Of a DNA stretch of 64,000 bases, positions 35,599 through 44,405 are shown in pieces. The DNA comes from Sporichthya brevicatena (GTDB lineage: Bacteria; Actinomycetota; Actinomycetes; Sporichthyales; Sporichthyaceae): positions 23,028 to 87,027 of the forward strand of contig NZ_BAAAHE010000045.1 of the NCBI RefSeq assembly GCF_039525035.1. The letters are read 5' to 3'. The notes below the pieces were generated by a model. That model searched no databases and was not told the origin of the DNA. It was given only the letters and a program-made list of their open reading frames with translations. The stretch's first letter is position 1, and each line of letters begins with the position of its first letter. A program made the translations under genes and the position numbers.

Positions 35599-36798
35599 TC
35601 AGCTGCGCGTCTCGATGCCCCCACGCCAGGTGGTGGAGTCGACGTCGATGCCCCGGTCCTCGCCGGCGCCACCGTCGAGCCGGTCCCGGCCGCGGCCGCC
35701 GATCAGCAGGTCGTTGCCGTCGCCGCCGCGCAGGATGTCGTGGCCCGCGTCGCCGCAGAGGATGTCGTGGCCGCCGCGCCCGGAGATGCGGTCGTTGCCG
35801 AGCCGCCCGCGGATCAGGTCGTTCGCGGCGGAGCCGACGAGCACGTCGTCCCCGTCCGTCCCCTCTCTGAGCACCCAGCCGTCCGGCACGGGGCCGTCGG
35901 GCGCGCACACGCGCGTGATGTCGACGCCCTGCAGGAGCTGAGTGAAGCGCAGCTGGATGATCCCGTCCGCCTGGGCGGGCGCGATGCCGAAGGTCGTGCC
36001 GGGCCGGCCGAAGCCACTGCCGCCCCCGCCACCCCCGGCCCGGGTGGTCAGCCCGGACGTGAGCGCGCGGGCCGCCCCACCGCCGCCGTAGTAGCCGCCG
36101 CCCCCGCCGGCACCGGCCCCGGTGCCGCCGAGGCCCCGGGTTCCGGCCTTCGCCTCGGCCGCCCCGGCGCCGCCCCGCGTCTCGGTCGCGCCGGACCCCG
36201 CCCCGGCCGCGCTGCCCCCGAGACCGGCCGTGCCGATCGAGCCGCCGCCCACCCCGCCGTTGCTGCGCCGGTCGGGCGCGGCCCCGCCGCCACCGCCACC
36301 GCCGGCGGCGATCAACGGGTCCGTGGTCAGCGGGTCGGGACTGACGCCGCCCTCCCGCAGGTGGATCTCGGTGCGGCCCCCGCCGCCCCCGGCCCCCGGA
36401 GTACCGGCGGCGCCGCCGCCGTTGATGCCGCCGTGCGCGGGCCGACCCCCGATCGCCGTGGCGTTGCCGCCACGACCGCCGACCCGCAGGTCCCAGACCT
36501 CCCCCGGTTCGACGAGCAGCACCGCGTGCGCGGTGCCGCCACGACCACCGAAGCTCGTGTCCGGCGGCCCGTCGCCGCCGGCCGCGCCCTGCACGTAGGC
36601 GTCGATCGAACTGACGCCCGCCGGCACGACGAAGCGGATCGGCTTCTCGCTCGGCCTGGCGAACACGCACAGCACATCGAGCCCGCTGGTGGTGCACTCG
36701 CGGGGCAGTTCGCGGGCCGACGCGGCCGCGCCCGGAAGCGCGGCCACACCCGCAGCCATCATCAGAACGACCAGCGGCGCACTGAACTGACGCTTCAT
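35599..36798 (-). CDS. Secreted glycine-rich protein with C-terminal RTX repeats
   Basis: A protein of about 399 residues with a Sec signal peptide (cleavage near ASA, residue 28) and an N-terminal cap with two cysteines. A long Gly/Ala-rich region has GGGGG runs spaced by short polar segments (about 85-270). A C-terminal block of RTX-like nonapeptides follows (GTDGDDVLVG, GRLGNDRISG, GDGNDLLIGG), which should bind calcium. It has no protease or haemolysin domain. It may be a calcium-stabilised matrix or sheath protein. ATG 36798 is used; a GTG codon immediately precedes it. The low-complexity DNA makes assembly errors possible. Confidence 0.75.
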   Translation of the reverse strand: MKRQFSAPLVVLMMAAGVAALPGAAASARELPRECTTSGLDVLCVFARPSEKPIRFVVPAGVSSIDAYVQGAAGGDGPPDTSFGGRGGTAHAVLLVEPGEVWDLRVGGRGGNATAIGGRPAHGGINGGGAAGTPGAGGGGGRTEIHLREGGVSPDPLTTDPLIAAGGGGGGGAAPDRRSNGGVGGGSIGTAGLGGSAAGAGSGATETRGGAGAAEAKAGTRGLGGTGAGAGGGGGYYGGGGAARALTSGLTTRAGGGGGGSGFGRPGTTFGIAPAQADGIIQLRFTQLLQGVDITRVCAPDGPVPDGWVLREGTDGDDVLVGSAANDLIRGRLGNDRISGRGGHDILCGDAGHDILRGGDGNDLLIGGRGRDRLDGGAGEDRGIDVDSTTWRGGIETRS

Positions 36799-36917
36799 CA
36801 CCGAGACCTGCCCCCCGAACCGCCCCTCAGGCTCGACGGTAGGGGGAGATCAGTGCGACGCTGCGCACACTGCGCTGTTCGAGCGAACCGCCCGAAACCG
36901 GCAGCGACCCGATCGGG

Positions 36918-37814
36918 CTAGTCGACCGAGGCCTCGTAGATCGCGTCGATCGCGGAGGCGAGGGTGGCGTTGAACTCGTCGTCGGTCTGGCGGTCGGAGA
37001 CACCCTCGACCAGCGCGCGGGAGAAGCTCGCGATGACGCCCGGGTTCTGCTTGAGCAACGCGCAGGCCTCCTCGCGCGAGTAGCCGCCGGAGAGGGCGAC
37101 GACGCGCTGGACGTGCGGCTCCGCGACGAGCGGGCTGTAGTAGCCCGCCTCGGTCGGGATCGTCAGCTTGAGCATGATCGGGGTGTCGGCGGAGAGCTGC
37201 TCGGCCTGCTTCTGGATGTGCTCGCGGAGCAGGACCTCGGCCTCCTGCTTGGTCGGGCTCTTGATCGAGACCTCGGGCTCCAGGATCGGCACGAGGCCGG
37301 CGGCGGCGATCTGCGCGCCGATCTCGAACTGCTGCTCGACGATCGCCGCGATGCCGTCGGGGTTCGCCTCGTGGATGACCGAGCGCATCTTCGTGCCGTA
37401 GACGCCCTTCGCGACGGCGCGGGCGAGGAGCTCGTCGAGGCCCGGGATCGGCTTCATCAGCTGGACGCCGTTGGCGGTCTCCTCGAGGCCCTTGTCGACC
37501 TTGAGGAAGGGAACGACGCCGCGCTCGTTCCAGAGGTACTCGGCGGTGTCCCGGCCGTCGATCTGCCGGTCCATCGTCATCTCGAACAGGATCGCGCCCA
37601 GCACCTTGTCGCCGGTGAACGCGGGGGACTTGATGATGCGCGTGCGCATCGCGTGCATGAGGTCGAACATCTCGGCGTCGTTCGAGTAACGCGACTCCTC
37701 GATGCCGTAGTCGCGCAGCGCCTTCGGGGTGCTCCCACCGCTCTGGTCCAGGGCGGCGATGAAGCCCTTGCCGTTGACGACCTTCTCCTGCATGGCCTCA
37801 CGCTGGCTGCTCAT
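36918..37814 (-). CDS. fda: Fructose-bisphosphate aldolase, class I
   Basis: A 298-residue class I (Schiff-base) aldolase of the bacterial Fda type, cleaving fructose-1,6-bisphosphate in glycolysis. Visible features are KGFIAALDQSGGSTPKAL near the N-terminus, FLKVDKGLEETANGVQLMKPIPGLD, the Schiff-base lysine region MLKLTIPTEAGYY and VVALSGGYSREEA. The class I form needs no zinc. It may act alongside a class II enzyme outside the window. Confidence 0.93.
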   Translation of the reverse strand: MSSQREAMQEKVVNGKGFIAALDQSGGSTPKALRDYGIEESRYSNDAEMFDLMHAMRTRIIKSPAFTGDKVLGAILFEMTMDRQIDGRDTAEYLWNERGVVPFLKVDKGLEETANGVQLMKPIPGLDELLARAVAKGVYGTKMRSVIHEANPDGIAAIVEQQFEIGAQIAAAGLVPILEPEVSIKSPTKQEAEVLLREHIQKQAEQLSADTPIMLKLTIPTEAGYYSPLVAEPHVQRVVALSGGYSREEACALLKQNPGVIASFSRALVEGVSDRQTDDEFNATLASAIDAIYEASVD

Positions 37815-37852
37815 GTCTCTCCCGGTGCTTCTCGGCGGTAGGGGCAGGCTAT

Positions 37853-39229
37853 CTACCCCAGCCGCGCGGCGACCTCACGGGCGGCGAGCGTGACCGGGTC
37901 CCACAGCGGGGAGAACGGCGGGGCGTAGGAGAGGTCGACGTCGGCGAGCTCGTCCGCGCTCAGTCCGCACCAGACCGCGGTGGCGATGACGTCGATGCGT
38001 TTCGCGGCCCCCTCGTTGCGGCCGACGATCTGCCCGCCGAGGATCCGGCCCGAGCTGCGCTCGGCGATCAGCTTCACCCGGATCGGCCCCGCCTCGGGCA
38101 TGTAGCCGGCCCGGGTGGTGGACTCCACGGTCGCGGCGACGGCGTCGAACCCGGCGTCGGCGGCGGCCTGCTCCCCCAGGCCGGTGCGCCCGATCTCCAG
38201 GGCGCAGATCTTGGTCACGGCGGTGCCGATGACGCCCGGGAAGCGGGCGTCACGTCCGGCGAGGTTGGCGCCGATCACCCGGCCGTGCCGATTCGCGTGC
38301 GTGCCGAGCGCGACGGTGACGTACCGGTCGGCGATCCGGTCGTGGACCTCGACGCAGTCCCCGCCGGCCCAGATGTGCCCGGCCGCGGGATGGTCGCCGG
38401 TGACCCGCTGCCGGTCGTCGGTGCGGAGGCCGCCCGCGTCCCCGATCGGCAGCCCGGCGTCCCTCGCCAGCCCGACCGCCGGTCTCGCCCCGAGGCCGCA
38501 CACGACGAGGTCGGCGGCGAACGTCCCGTCGCCGGTGACGACGCCGGTGACGCGGCGGCCGCCCGCACCGGTGGGGGTGGTCTCGAACGCCTCGACCTCG
38601 ACGCCGGTGCGGACGGCGATGCCCTCGCCCTCCATCGCGGCGCGGACGTGCACACCGAGGTCCTCATCGAGCGTGCCCATCGGCTGCGCACCGCGGTCGA
38701 GAACGGTGACCGCCAGGCCCTGGCGCAGCAGCGCCTCCGCCATCTCGATGCCGATGTAGCCGGCGCCGACGACCACGGCCTGCTCCGCCCCGGAGGCGAC
38801 GGCGTCGAGGATCGCCTGCCCGTCCGGGATCCGCTGGACGGACAGCACGCCCGCCGCGTCGTGCCCGGGCACCGTCAGCTTCCCCGGCTCGGCCCCGGTC
38901 GCGAGGACGAGGTGGTCCCAGCCGACCGTCGTCTCGGACCCGTCCGGCTCCCGGGCCGTCACCGTGCCCGCGGCCGGGTCGATCCCCACCACCTCGGTCC
39001 GCAGCCGGACGTCGACGCCCCGGCGGCGGTGCTCCTCCGGCGAGCGGGCGATCAGGTCGGACCAGTTCGCGACGTCACCGGCGACCCAGTAGGGGATGCC
39101 GCAGGCCGAGTAGGAGGTGTACTCGCCGCGTTCGAAGGCGATCACCTCCAGGTCCGGGCGGGCCCGCTTGGCGGCCGAGGCCGCGCTCATGCCGGCGGCG
39201 TCGCCGCCGACCACCACGACCCGGGTCAT
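37853..39229 (-). CDS. CoA-disulfide-reductase-like FAD oxidoreductase
   Basis: A 458-residue pyridine-nucleotide disulfide oxidoreductase of the single-cysteine group (CoA disulfide reductase, NADH oxidase, Npsr). It has the FAD motif VVVGGDAAGMSAA, the redox cysteine C43 in SYSACGIPYW, the NAD(P)H motif VVVGAGYIGIEMAEAL, the second FAD motif HIWAGGDC and a C-terminal dimerisation domain. There is no rhodanese extension. The start overlaps the methyltransferase stop by 4 bp. It probably maintains CoA or low-molecular-weight thiols or disposes of oxygen; which one is not readable from sequence. Confidence 0.88.
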   Translation of the reverse strand: MTRVVVVGGDAAGMSAASAAKRARPDLEVIAFERGEYTSYSACGIPYWVAGDVANWSDLIARSPEEHRRRGVDVRLRTEVVGIDPAAGTVTAREPDGSETTVGWDHLVLATGAEPGKLTVPGHDAAGVLSVQRIPDGQAILDAVASGAEQAVVVGAGYIGIEMAEALLRQGLAVTVLDRGAQPMGTLDEDLGVHVRAAMEGEGIAVRTGVEVEAFETTPTGAGGRRVTGVVTGDGTFAADLVVCGLGARPAVGLARDAGLPIGDAGGLRTDDRQRVTGDHPAAGHIWAGGDCVEVHDRIADRYVTVALGTHANRHGRVIGANLAGRDARFPGVIGTAVTKICALEIGRTGLGEQAAADAGFDAVAATVESTTRAGYMPEAGPIRVKLIAERSSGRILGGQIVGRNEGAAKRIDVIATAVWCGLSADELADVDLSYAPPFSPLWDPVTLAAREVAARLG

Positions 39230-39915
39230 CCGTCCACCTCCGCAGGGGGTTCCTGCCCCGGTTCCTGCCCGAACACGTGCCGGCGGACCCACGCGTGCAT
39301 CGCGATCGCCGACGCCGCACCGGCATTGATCGACCGCGTCGACCCGAACTGCGCGATCGAGAGGATCGCCTCGCACCGGGCGTGCGCGGCCGCGGACAGG
39401 CCCGGGCCCTCCTGGCCGAAGAGCAGGACGCACTCCCGCGGCAGCGGGTAGGTCTCCAGCGGGACCGACCCCGGGAGGTTGTCGACCCCGATCAGCGGCA
39501 GGCCGGCCGCGGCGGCCCAGGCGCCGAGCGCCGCCGCGTCCGGGTGGTGCCGGACGTGCTGGTAGCGGTCGGTGACCATCGCGCCCCGGCGGTTCCAGCG
39601 TCGCTGCCCGACGATGTGAACCTCCGCGGCCAGGAACGCGTTCGCGGTCCGCACGACCGAGCCGATGTTGAAGTCGTGCTGCCAGTTCTCGATCGCGACG
39701 TGGAAGGTGTGCCGCCGCGTGTCCAGGTCGGCGACCACGGCCTCGCGGCGCCAGTAGCGGTACCGGTCGACGACGTTGCGCCGGTCCCCGTTCGCGAGCA
39801 GGTCCGGGTCCAGCCGCGGGTCGTCCGGCCAGGGCTCCGGGTGGGGGCCCACGCCGACGTCCAGGACGTCCTCGGCCCCGCCCCGGCCCTCCGACTCACC
39901 GCGGTCCTCCGACAC
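39226..39915 (-). CDS. TrmH/SpoU-family RNA 2'-O-methyltransferase
   Basis: A 229-residue SPOUT methyltransferase. The three knot motifs are present: NIGSVVRTANAF (motif 1), CVLLFGQEGPGLS (motif 2) and STRSINAGAASAIAMHAW (motif 3). The N-terminal 50 residues are charged and poorly conserved. The target (tRNA or rRNA position) is unknown. GTG 39915 has a leaderless -10 box (TAGTCT, 6 nt upstream). Confidence 0.9.
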   Translation of the reverse strand: MSEDRGESEGRGGAEDVLDVGVGPHPEPWPDDPRLDPDLLANGDRRNVVDRYRYWRREAVVADLDTRRHTFHVAIENWQHDFNIGSVVRTANAFLAAEVHIVGQRRWNRRGAMVTDRYQHVRHHPDAAALGAWAAAAGLPLIGVDNLPGSVPLETYPLPRECVLLFGQEGPGLSAAAHARCEAILSIAQFGSTRSINAGAASAIAMHAWVRRHVFGQEPGQEPPAEVDG

Positions 39916-39921
39916 GGAGCG

Positions 39922-39927
39922 AGACTA
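39922..39927 (-). promoter_or_regulatory. -10 element of a leaderless methyltransferase transcript
   Basis: TAGTCT on the minus strand, then 6 nt, then the GTG at 39915, with no ribosome-binding site between. Confidence 0.6.
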
Positions 39928-39975
39928 GGGCCCCGCTCCGCCCGCCCGGGGACCCCGGCGCGGGACACTGGTGTC

Positions 39976-40677
39976 GTGATCACCTCGGACTCGGCTCGAA
40001 CCGCGCCCTCGCACGCACTGCGGATCGCCCTCGGCCCCGCGCTCTCCGTCGTCCTGGCTGCCGGCCTGCTCGCCGGCTGCGGCGGCGACGACGACCCGAT
40101 CCCGTCGTCGGCCGCCGACCAGACGCCGGTCAAGTCCCGGCCGATCGGCGAGACCCCGGAGCCGACGCCGACCCCGTCGGCGTCCTCCTCCCCCGACGGC
40201 GCCGCCACCGCCGGACCGGCGACCACCCCGGCCCCGGGCGGGGTCGAGGTGAAGGGGAACGGGATCACGTTCCGCCTGCCGGGCGAACCGGAGCGCTTCA
40301 CGCAGACCGGCAAGGCCGGCTCCACGTCGATCACCTTCGACATCTTCCGTTACGAGGCCGCGACCGAGGTGTACACCGTGACCCGCGGCCACTACCCGAA
40401 GGTCGGGACGCTGCCCAGCCTCAAGGAGGCGCTGGAGACCTCCGCGAAACAGGCCGGCGGCAAGATCGCGACCTCACGGACCTTCACCTACAAGAAGAAG
40501 CCCGCGATCGAGGGCACGATCGTCGGCGTCAAGGACAAGGGCAAGGAAGTCACGATCTTCGCCCGCTACGTCGTCGTGGACCGCGTGATGTACGGCCTGC
40601 TCTTCCTCGACCGGGGCGGCAGCGCCGGGCCGACCTCGGCGTTTCTCACCTTCGTCAACTCCGTGGAGTTCTCCTGA
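39976..40677 (+). CDS. Lipoprotein of unknown function (paralogue 1)
   Basis: A 233-residue lipoprotein. The lipobox is LLAGC (Cys near residue 35), followed by a Pro/Thr/Ser-rich linker (about 40-85) and a compact domain. The domain contains KGNGITFRLPGEP, GGKIATSRTFTYKKKPAIEGTIVG and RYVVVDRVMYGLLFL. The next gene encodes a shorter protein with the same domain. GTG 39976 is used. The domain resembles PsbP/LpqN-like folds only loosely. It is anchored outside the cell membrane. Confidence 0.82.
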   Translation: MITSDSARTAPSHALRIALGPALSVVLAAGLLAGCGGDDDPIPSSAADQTPVKSRPIGETPEPTPTPSASSSPDGAATAGPATTPAPGGVEVKGNGITFRLPGEPERFTQTGKAGSTSITFDIFRYEAATEVYTVTRGHYPKVGTLPSLKEALETSAKQAGGKIATSRTFTYKKKPAIEGTIVGVKDKGKEVTIFARYVVVDRVMYGLLFLDRGGSAGPTSAFLTFVNSVEFS

Positions 40678-41243
40678 TGCGCCGCACCCGCTTCGCGCCC
40701 GCCCTGCTCGCGGGGGCCCTGCTCCTGACCGGTTGCGGCGAGGGCGAGGCTCCGGAGGCGCTGCCGTCGGTGACGCCCGAGCCCAGCCCCACCTCGACCG
40801 CGTTCACCGCGAAGGGCAAGGGCTACTCGATCGTCTTCCCGGAGGCGGCGCGGAACACCAAGGAGCGCGCGAAGACCGGGCTGAAGCTGACCTACGACGT
40901 CTGGACGCTGCGGACCGAGAACGCGGACTTCTCCAGCAGTCGGGCGTCCTACGCGAACCACGGCAAGCCGAACCTGCGGGACGCGCTGAACAGCGCCGCC
41001 CGGCAGACCGGCGGCCGGATCACGAACTCGCGGACCTTCACCTACCGGGGCTCGCCCGCCATCGAGGGGACCATCGTCGGCGCGCTGAAGTCCGACCGCG
41101 AGGCCCGGGTGACGGCGCGCTACATCCTCGTCGACGGCAAGTTCCTCTTCGGCCTGATCTACCGGGCCAAGGTGAAGGCCACCGCGGAGATGAAGCAGAC
41201 CCGGGACGCCTGGCTGAACTCCCTGCGCTTCACGAAGGCCTGA
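40677..41243 (+). CDS. Lipoprotein of unknown function (paralogue 2)
   Basis: A 188-residue lipoprotein with lipobox LLTGC (Cys near residue 20), a short linker and the same domain as its neighbour: KGKGYSIVFPEAA, GGRITNSRTFTYRGSPAIEGTIVG and RYILVDGKFLFGLIY. The ATG shares one base with the upstream stop (TGATG), so the two are coupled. Tandem duplication is clear. The role is unknown. Confidence 0.82.
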   Translation: MRRTRFAPALLAGALLLTGCGEGEAPEALPSVTPEPSPTSTAFTAKGKGYSIVFPEAARNTKERAKTGLKLTYDVWTLRTENADFSSSRASYANHGKPNLRDALNSAARQTGGRITNSRTFTYRGSPAIEGTIVGALKSDREARVTARYILVDGKFLFGLIYRAKVKATAEMKQTRDAWLNSLRFTKA

Positions 41244-41270
41244 GTTCCGCCGGGGACCGGACCCCCGACG

Positions 41271-41276
41271 TAGGGT
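41271..41276 (+). promoter_or_regulatory. -10 element of a leaderless dedA transcript
   Basis: TAGGGT, then 6 nt, then GTG 41283. No ribosome-binding site is present. Confidence 0.6.
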
Positions 41277-41282
41277 GACCGG

Positions 41283-41915
41283 GTGATCTCGGCGGCGGGG
41301 GTCGAACTCTCCCTCGACCTGCAGGGACTGAGTACGGGGCTGGTCTACCTCGTCGTCCTCTCGTTCGTCTTCGTCGAGTCCGGGATCCTGCTCGGGTTCT
41401 TCCTCCCCGGGGACGCGCTGCTGTTCGGGGCCGGCCTGGTCGCCGCGTCGCCCCACTCGGACGTCGCGCTGTGGCCGCTGACGATCGGTGTCTGCGTGGC
41501 CGCCGTGGCCGGTGACGCCGTCGGCTACTGGACGGGCCGACGCTGGGGCCGGCCGTGGCTGGAGACCAAGCCGAAGATGGCCGCGCACATCGCCAAGGCC
41601 GAGGCGTTCTACGACCGCTGGGGCCCGATCGCGGTCGTCGTCGCCCGCTGGTTCCCGTGGCTGCGGACGGCGACGCCGGTGGTCGCCGGCGTGGCCCGCA
41701 TGCCCTACCGGCGGTTCGTCACGGCGAACGTCGTCGGCGCGGTGACGTGGGGAGCGGGACTGATCCTGCTCGGCTACTACTCGTACGAGATCTCGTGGCT
41801 GCGGAACACGGCGATCGCGATCGGCCTGACGTGCGGCGCGCTCATGCTGATCGCTGCCGCCGTCCGGTGGATCTTGGCCCGACGGCGCGCACGGGCGGAT
41901 AACCTCGCGGGGTGA
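41283..41915 (+). CDS. DedA-family membrane protein (copy 1)
   Basis: A 210-residue DedA (SNARE-associated/VTT) protein with about five membrane segments. It shows the family start FVESGILLGFFLPGDALLFGAGL, the helix motif GDAVGYWTGRRWGRPWL and the conserved arginine motif ARWFPWLRTATPVVAGVARMPYRRF. DedA proteins act as flippases for undecaprenyl phosphate or phospholipids and support proton homeostasis. It overlaps the second dedA by 4 bp. Confidence 0.92.
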   Translation: MISAAGVELSLDLQGLSTGLVYLVVLSFVFVESGILLGFFLPGDALLFGAGLVAASPHSDVALWPLTIGVCVAAVAGDAVGYWTGRRWGRPWLETKPKMAAHIAKAEAFYDRWGPIAVVVARWFPWLRTATPVVAGVARMPYRRFVTANVVGAVTWGAGLILLGYYSYEISWLRNTAIAIGLTCGALMLIAAAVRWILARRRARADNLAG

Positions 41916-42571
41916 ATGTCGCGCTCGGCCCGTCGTGGCTCGAACCTGAGCAGCTCATCGACAACTTCGGCTTCGCCGGACTGCTGCTGATCATCTTCGC
42001 CGAGTGCGGCATCCTGCTCGGCCTCGTCTTCCCCGGCGACAGCCTGCTGTTCATCGCGGGCCTGCTGCTCGCCGACGACACCCTGAGCCAGCCGTTGTGG
42101 CTCGCGTGCGTGTGTCTGTGGATCGCGGCGACCGCGGGCAACCTCGTCGGCTACTGGATCGGCCGACGCACCGGCCCGGCCGTCTTCGCGCGGCCGAACT
42201 CACGGATCTTCAAACAGGAGTACGTCGAGAAGACCGCGGCGTTCTTCGACAAGCACGGCGGCCGCGCGATCGTCCTCGCCCGGTTCGTCCCGATCGTCCG
42301 GACCCTGATCACGTTCATGGCCGGCTCGGTGAAGATGAACGCCCGGGCGTTCACGCTCTACTCGATGGTCGGCGCGCTGCTCTGGGCCGTCGGGGTCACG
42401 GTGCTCGGCTACCAGCTCGGCGAGGTCGACTTCGTCCGCGAGCACGTCGAGGCGATCCTGCTCGGCGTCGTCGCCCTCTCGGTGCTCCCGATCGCGATCC
42501 ACCTGCTTCGCGAGCGTCGCTCCCGCACCGAGCACGCCACCGAGCCGGAGGCCGGCGACCCGGTCGCCTGA
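41912..42571 (+). CDS. DedA-family membrane protein (copy 2)
   Basis: A 219-residue DedA paralogue: FAECGILLGLVFPGDSLLFIAGL, NLVGYWIGRRTGPAVF and ARFVPIVRTLITFMAGSVKMNARAF, with a hydrophilic C-terminal tail. The GTGA overlap with copy 1 implies joint production. It could act as a partner flippase or have a different lipid preference. Confidence 0.92.
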   Translation: MNVALGPSWLEPEQLIDNFGFAGLLLIIFAECGILLGLVFPGDSLLFIAGLLLADDTLSQPLWLACVCLWIAATAGNLVGYWIGRRTGPAVFARPNSRIFKQEYVEKTAAFFDKHGGRAIVLARFVPIVRTLITFMAGSVKMNARAFTLYSMVGALLWAVGVTVLGYQLGEVDFVREHVEAILLGVVALSVLPIAIHLLRERRSRTEHATEPEAGDPVA

Positions 42572-42580
42572 GGGGCCAAC

Positions 42581-42650
42581 CTGCGCCGAGTGCGCAGATC
42601 AGCACCGCTCGACCGGCCGCAACCGGGGCTCAACTGCGCACTCGGTGTAG
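42581..42650. repeat. Family C inverted repeat at convergent gene ends
   Basis: CTGCGCCGAGTGCGCAG (42581-42597) and CTGCGCACTCGGTGTAG (42634-42650) are inverted near-copies sharing CCGAGTGCGCAG on opposite strands. Each can also fold alone (CTGCGC with GCGCAG). The right copy overlaps the last codons of the thioesterase. This is a likely bidirectional terminator. Confidence 0.65.
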
Positions 42651-43145
42651 ATCGTTCAGGATCAGGCAGCTGCTGGTCGCGGTGGCGAGGAGGCGGCCCT
42701 TCTCGTCGACCATCTTGGCCTCGGCGAGGGCGGTGCGGCGGCCGGAGTGGACGACGGTGCCGATCGCGCGGACCTCGCCGCCGTCGGGGGTCATCGGGCG
42801 CAGGAACTTCACCGCGAGGTCGAGCGAGGTGTAGTTGACCCCCGCCTCGAGCGTGGTGTGGACGGCGCAGCCGGCGGCGGAATCCAGCAGCGTCGCGTAG
42901 ACGCCGCCGTGGACCGAGCCGATCGGGTTGTAGAGGTGCTCGGCCGGGGAGATCGCGAACACCGCGAGGCCCTTGTCGACCTCGACGAGGCGGAAGCCGA
43001 GGGTCTGGGAGATCGGCGGGGGCGGGGTGTTCGTCTCGAGCAGGTACTGGAACAGCTCCAGCCCGGAGCGGCCCTGCGCGGCCTCGACGTAGATCTTCGG
43101 GTCCACCCAGGTGTAGGTGCGCTCGCGCCCGTCCGTTGCCGTCAC
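42630..43145 (-). CDS. PaaI-type hotdog-fold thioesterase
   Basis: A 171-residue hotdog-fold thioesterase expected to hydrolyse acyl- or aryl-CoA. The active-site motif is LYNPIGSVHGGVYATLLDSAAGCAV, with Asn/His-Gly-Gly and Asp, followed by YTSLDLAVKFLRPM and VHSGRRTALAEAKM. The N-terminal 50 residues precede the fold. GTG 43145 has GAGGAGG close upstream. The acyl substrate is unknown. Confidence 0.9.
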   Translation of the reverse strand: MTATDGRERTYTWVDPKIYVEAAQGRSGLELFQYLLETNTPPPPISQTLGFRLVEVDKGLAVFAISPAEHLYNPIGSVHGGVYATLLDSAAGCAVHTTLEAGVNYTSLDLAVKFLRPMTPDGGEVRAIGTVVHSGRRTALAEAKMVDEKGRLLATATSSCLILNDLHRVRS

Positions 43146-43274
43146 CGCAGCCTCCTCGCCCGCCCACTGGTCGTTTGTTACCGAACAGTAGGAGCGGCCC
43201 GGGTCTTCCCGCGAGGCCTGTGCCCCCGGTCACATCGGCTTTCGTCGGTCGGGATCGCGGGTAGCCCGCCGGGC

Positions 43275-44384
43275 ATGTCCGGGACCGGAACGGCCCCGCG
43301 GACGGCGTTCGTCCCCGGGGCGGGACGCACCGACACCTCGGCCGGTCCGCGGCGCACCGGCACCGAGTGGATGGACTTCGCCCGCGTCGCCGGGATGGTC
43401 GCCGTCGTGGTCGCGCACGTCTTCGCGCCGGCCATCCGGTTCGACGTCGAGGACCGCAGCTCACCCGCCTGGTGGGCGGCGATGACGATCAGCGCGTTCT
43501 CGCGGTTCTGCGTCCCGCTGTTCCTCGCGATCAGCGGCGCCCTGCTGCTCGCACCGCGGGCCGGGCTACCCCCGGCGGAGTTCTACCGGCGCCGCCTGCA
43601 CCGGATCGGCATCCCGCTCGCCGTCTGGGTGGCGTTCTACCTGGCGCTGCGCGAGTTCACCGCCGGGGACGACCTCGGCGGCGAAGGCGTCGCGCGCGAG
43701 GTGATCGGCGGCGGCGTCTACTACCACCTGTACTTCCTGTTCGTCCTCGCCGGCCTGTACGCGCTGACGCCGTTCGTGCGGCTGATCGTGCTGTACGCCT
43801 CGGAGCGCATGCTGGTCGCGTTCGTCGTCGTGCTGCTCGCGATCGGCGCGCTCGACCAGGCCGCGGTGGTCCTGTTCGAGAGCGGGTCCGGCAACGCCGC
43901 GACCCGCTTCCTGCCCTACCTCGGCTACTTCGTCGGCGGGCTGCTCGTCTGCCGGCTGCCGCTGACCCGGCGCCTCGTGCGGCTCGGCGCGCTCGCCCTG
44001 GGAGGCGGGGTCGCGCTGACGACCGTCGGCGGCTGGGCGCTGTCGGTCTCGATGGGGCCGGAGTACGTCGAGTACGCGCTGCTGCCGCTCTCGCCGTCGG
44101 TGATCGTGACGGCGTTCGGCGCGACGGTGCTGCTGCGCGCGCTCCCCCGGCACCTGCCCCGGCTGACGAGCTCCCGCACGGTCGCGCGGCTGTCCGCGCT
44201 CAGCTTCGGGGTCTACCTCGCCCACCCGGCCGTGCTCACGCAGCTGCGCGAGCGCTACCCGTTCCCGACCGACCTGCCGGGGATGCTCGGCCTCGGCGTC
44301 GCCCTGCTCGTGGCGACGCTCGCGGCGTCGATGGCGATCACCGCCGTCGGGCGGCTGGTGCCGGGGCTGCGGCGGGCGTTCTGA
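43275..44384 (+). CDS. Acyltransferase-3 family membrane protein
   Basis: A 369-residue membrane acyltransferase with about ten helices that acetylates or acylates cell-surface sugars. The hallmarks are EWMDFARVAGMVAVVVAHVFAPAIRF (catalytic His), the FCVPLFLAISGALLL helix, YYHLYFLFVLAGLYALTPFVR and LSFGVYLAHPAVL near the end. It resembles WecH/O-acetyltransferases without an SGNH domain. The acceptor is unknown. ATG 43275 begins a 32-residue hydrophilic lead-in. Confidence 0.88.
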   Translation: MSGTGTAPRTAFVPGAGRTDTSAGPRRTGTEWMDFARVAGMVAVVVAHVFAPAIRFDVEDRSSPAWWAAMTISAFSRFCVPLFLAISGALLLAPRAGLPPAEFYRRRLHRIGIPLAVWVAFYLALREFTAGDDLGGEGVAREVIGGGVYYHLYFLFVLAGLYALTPFVRLIVLYASERMLVAFVVVLLAIGALDQAAVVLFESGSGNAATRFLPYLGYFVGGLLVCRLPLTRRLVRLGALALGGGVALTTVGGWALSVSMGPEYVEYALLPLSPSVIVTAFGATVLLRALPRHLPRLTSSRTVARLSALSFGVYLAHPAVLTQLRERYPFPTDLPGMLGLGVALLVATLAASMAITAVGRLVPGLRRAF

Positions 44385-44405
44385 CCCGCCGCTCCCCGGT
44401 GTGCG

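Noticed and set aside
35599..36798. A PE_PGRS-type protein
   Set aside because: It has a normal Sec signal, no PE domain and true RTX nonapeptides at the C-terminus.
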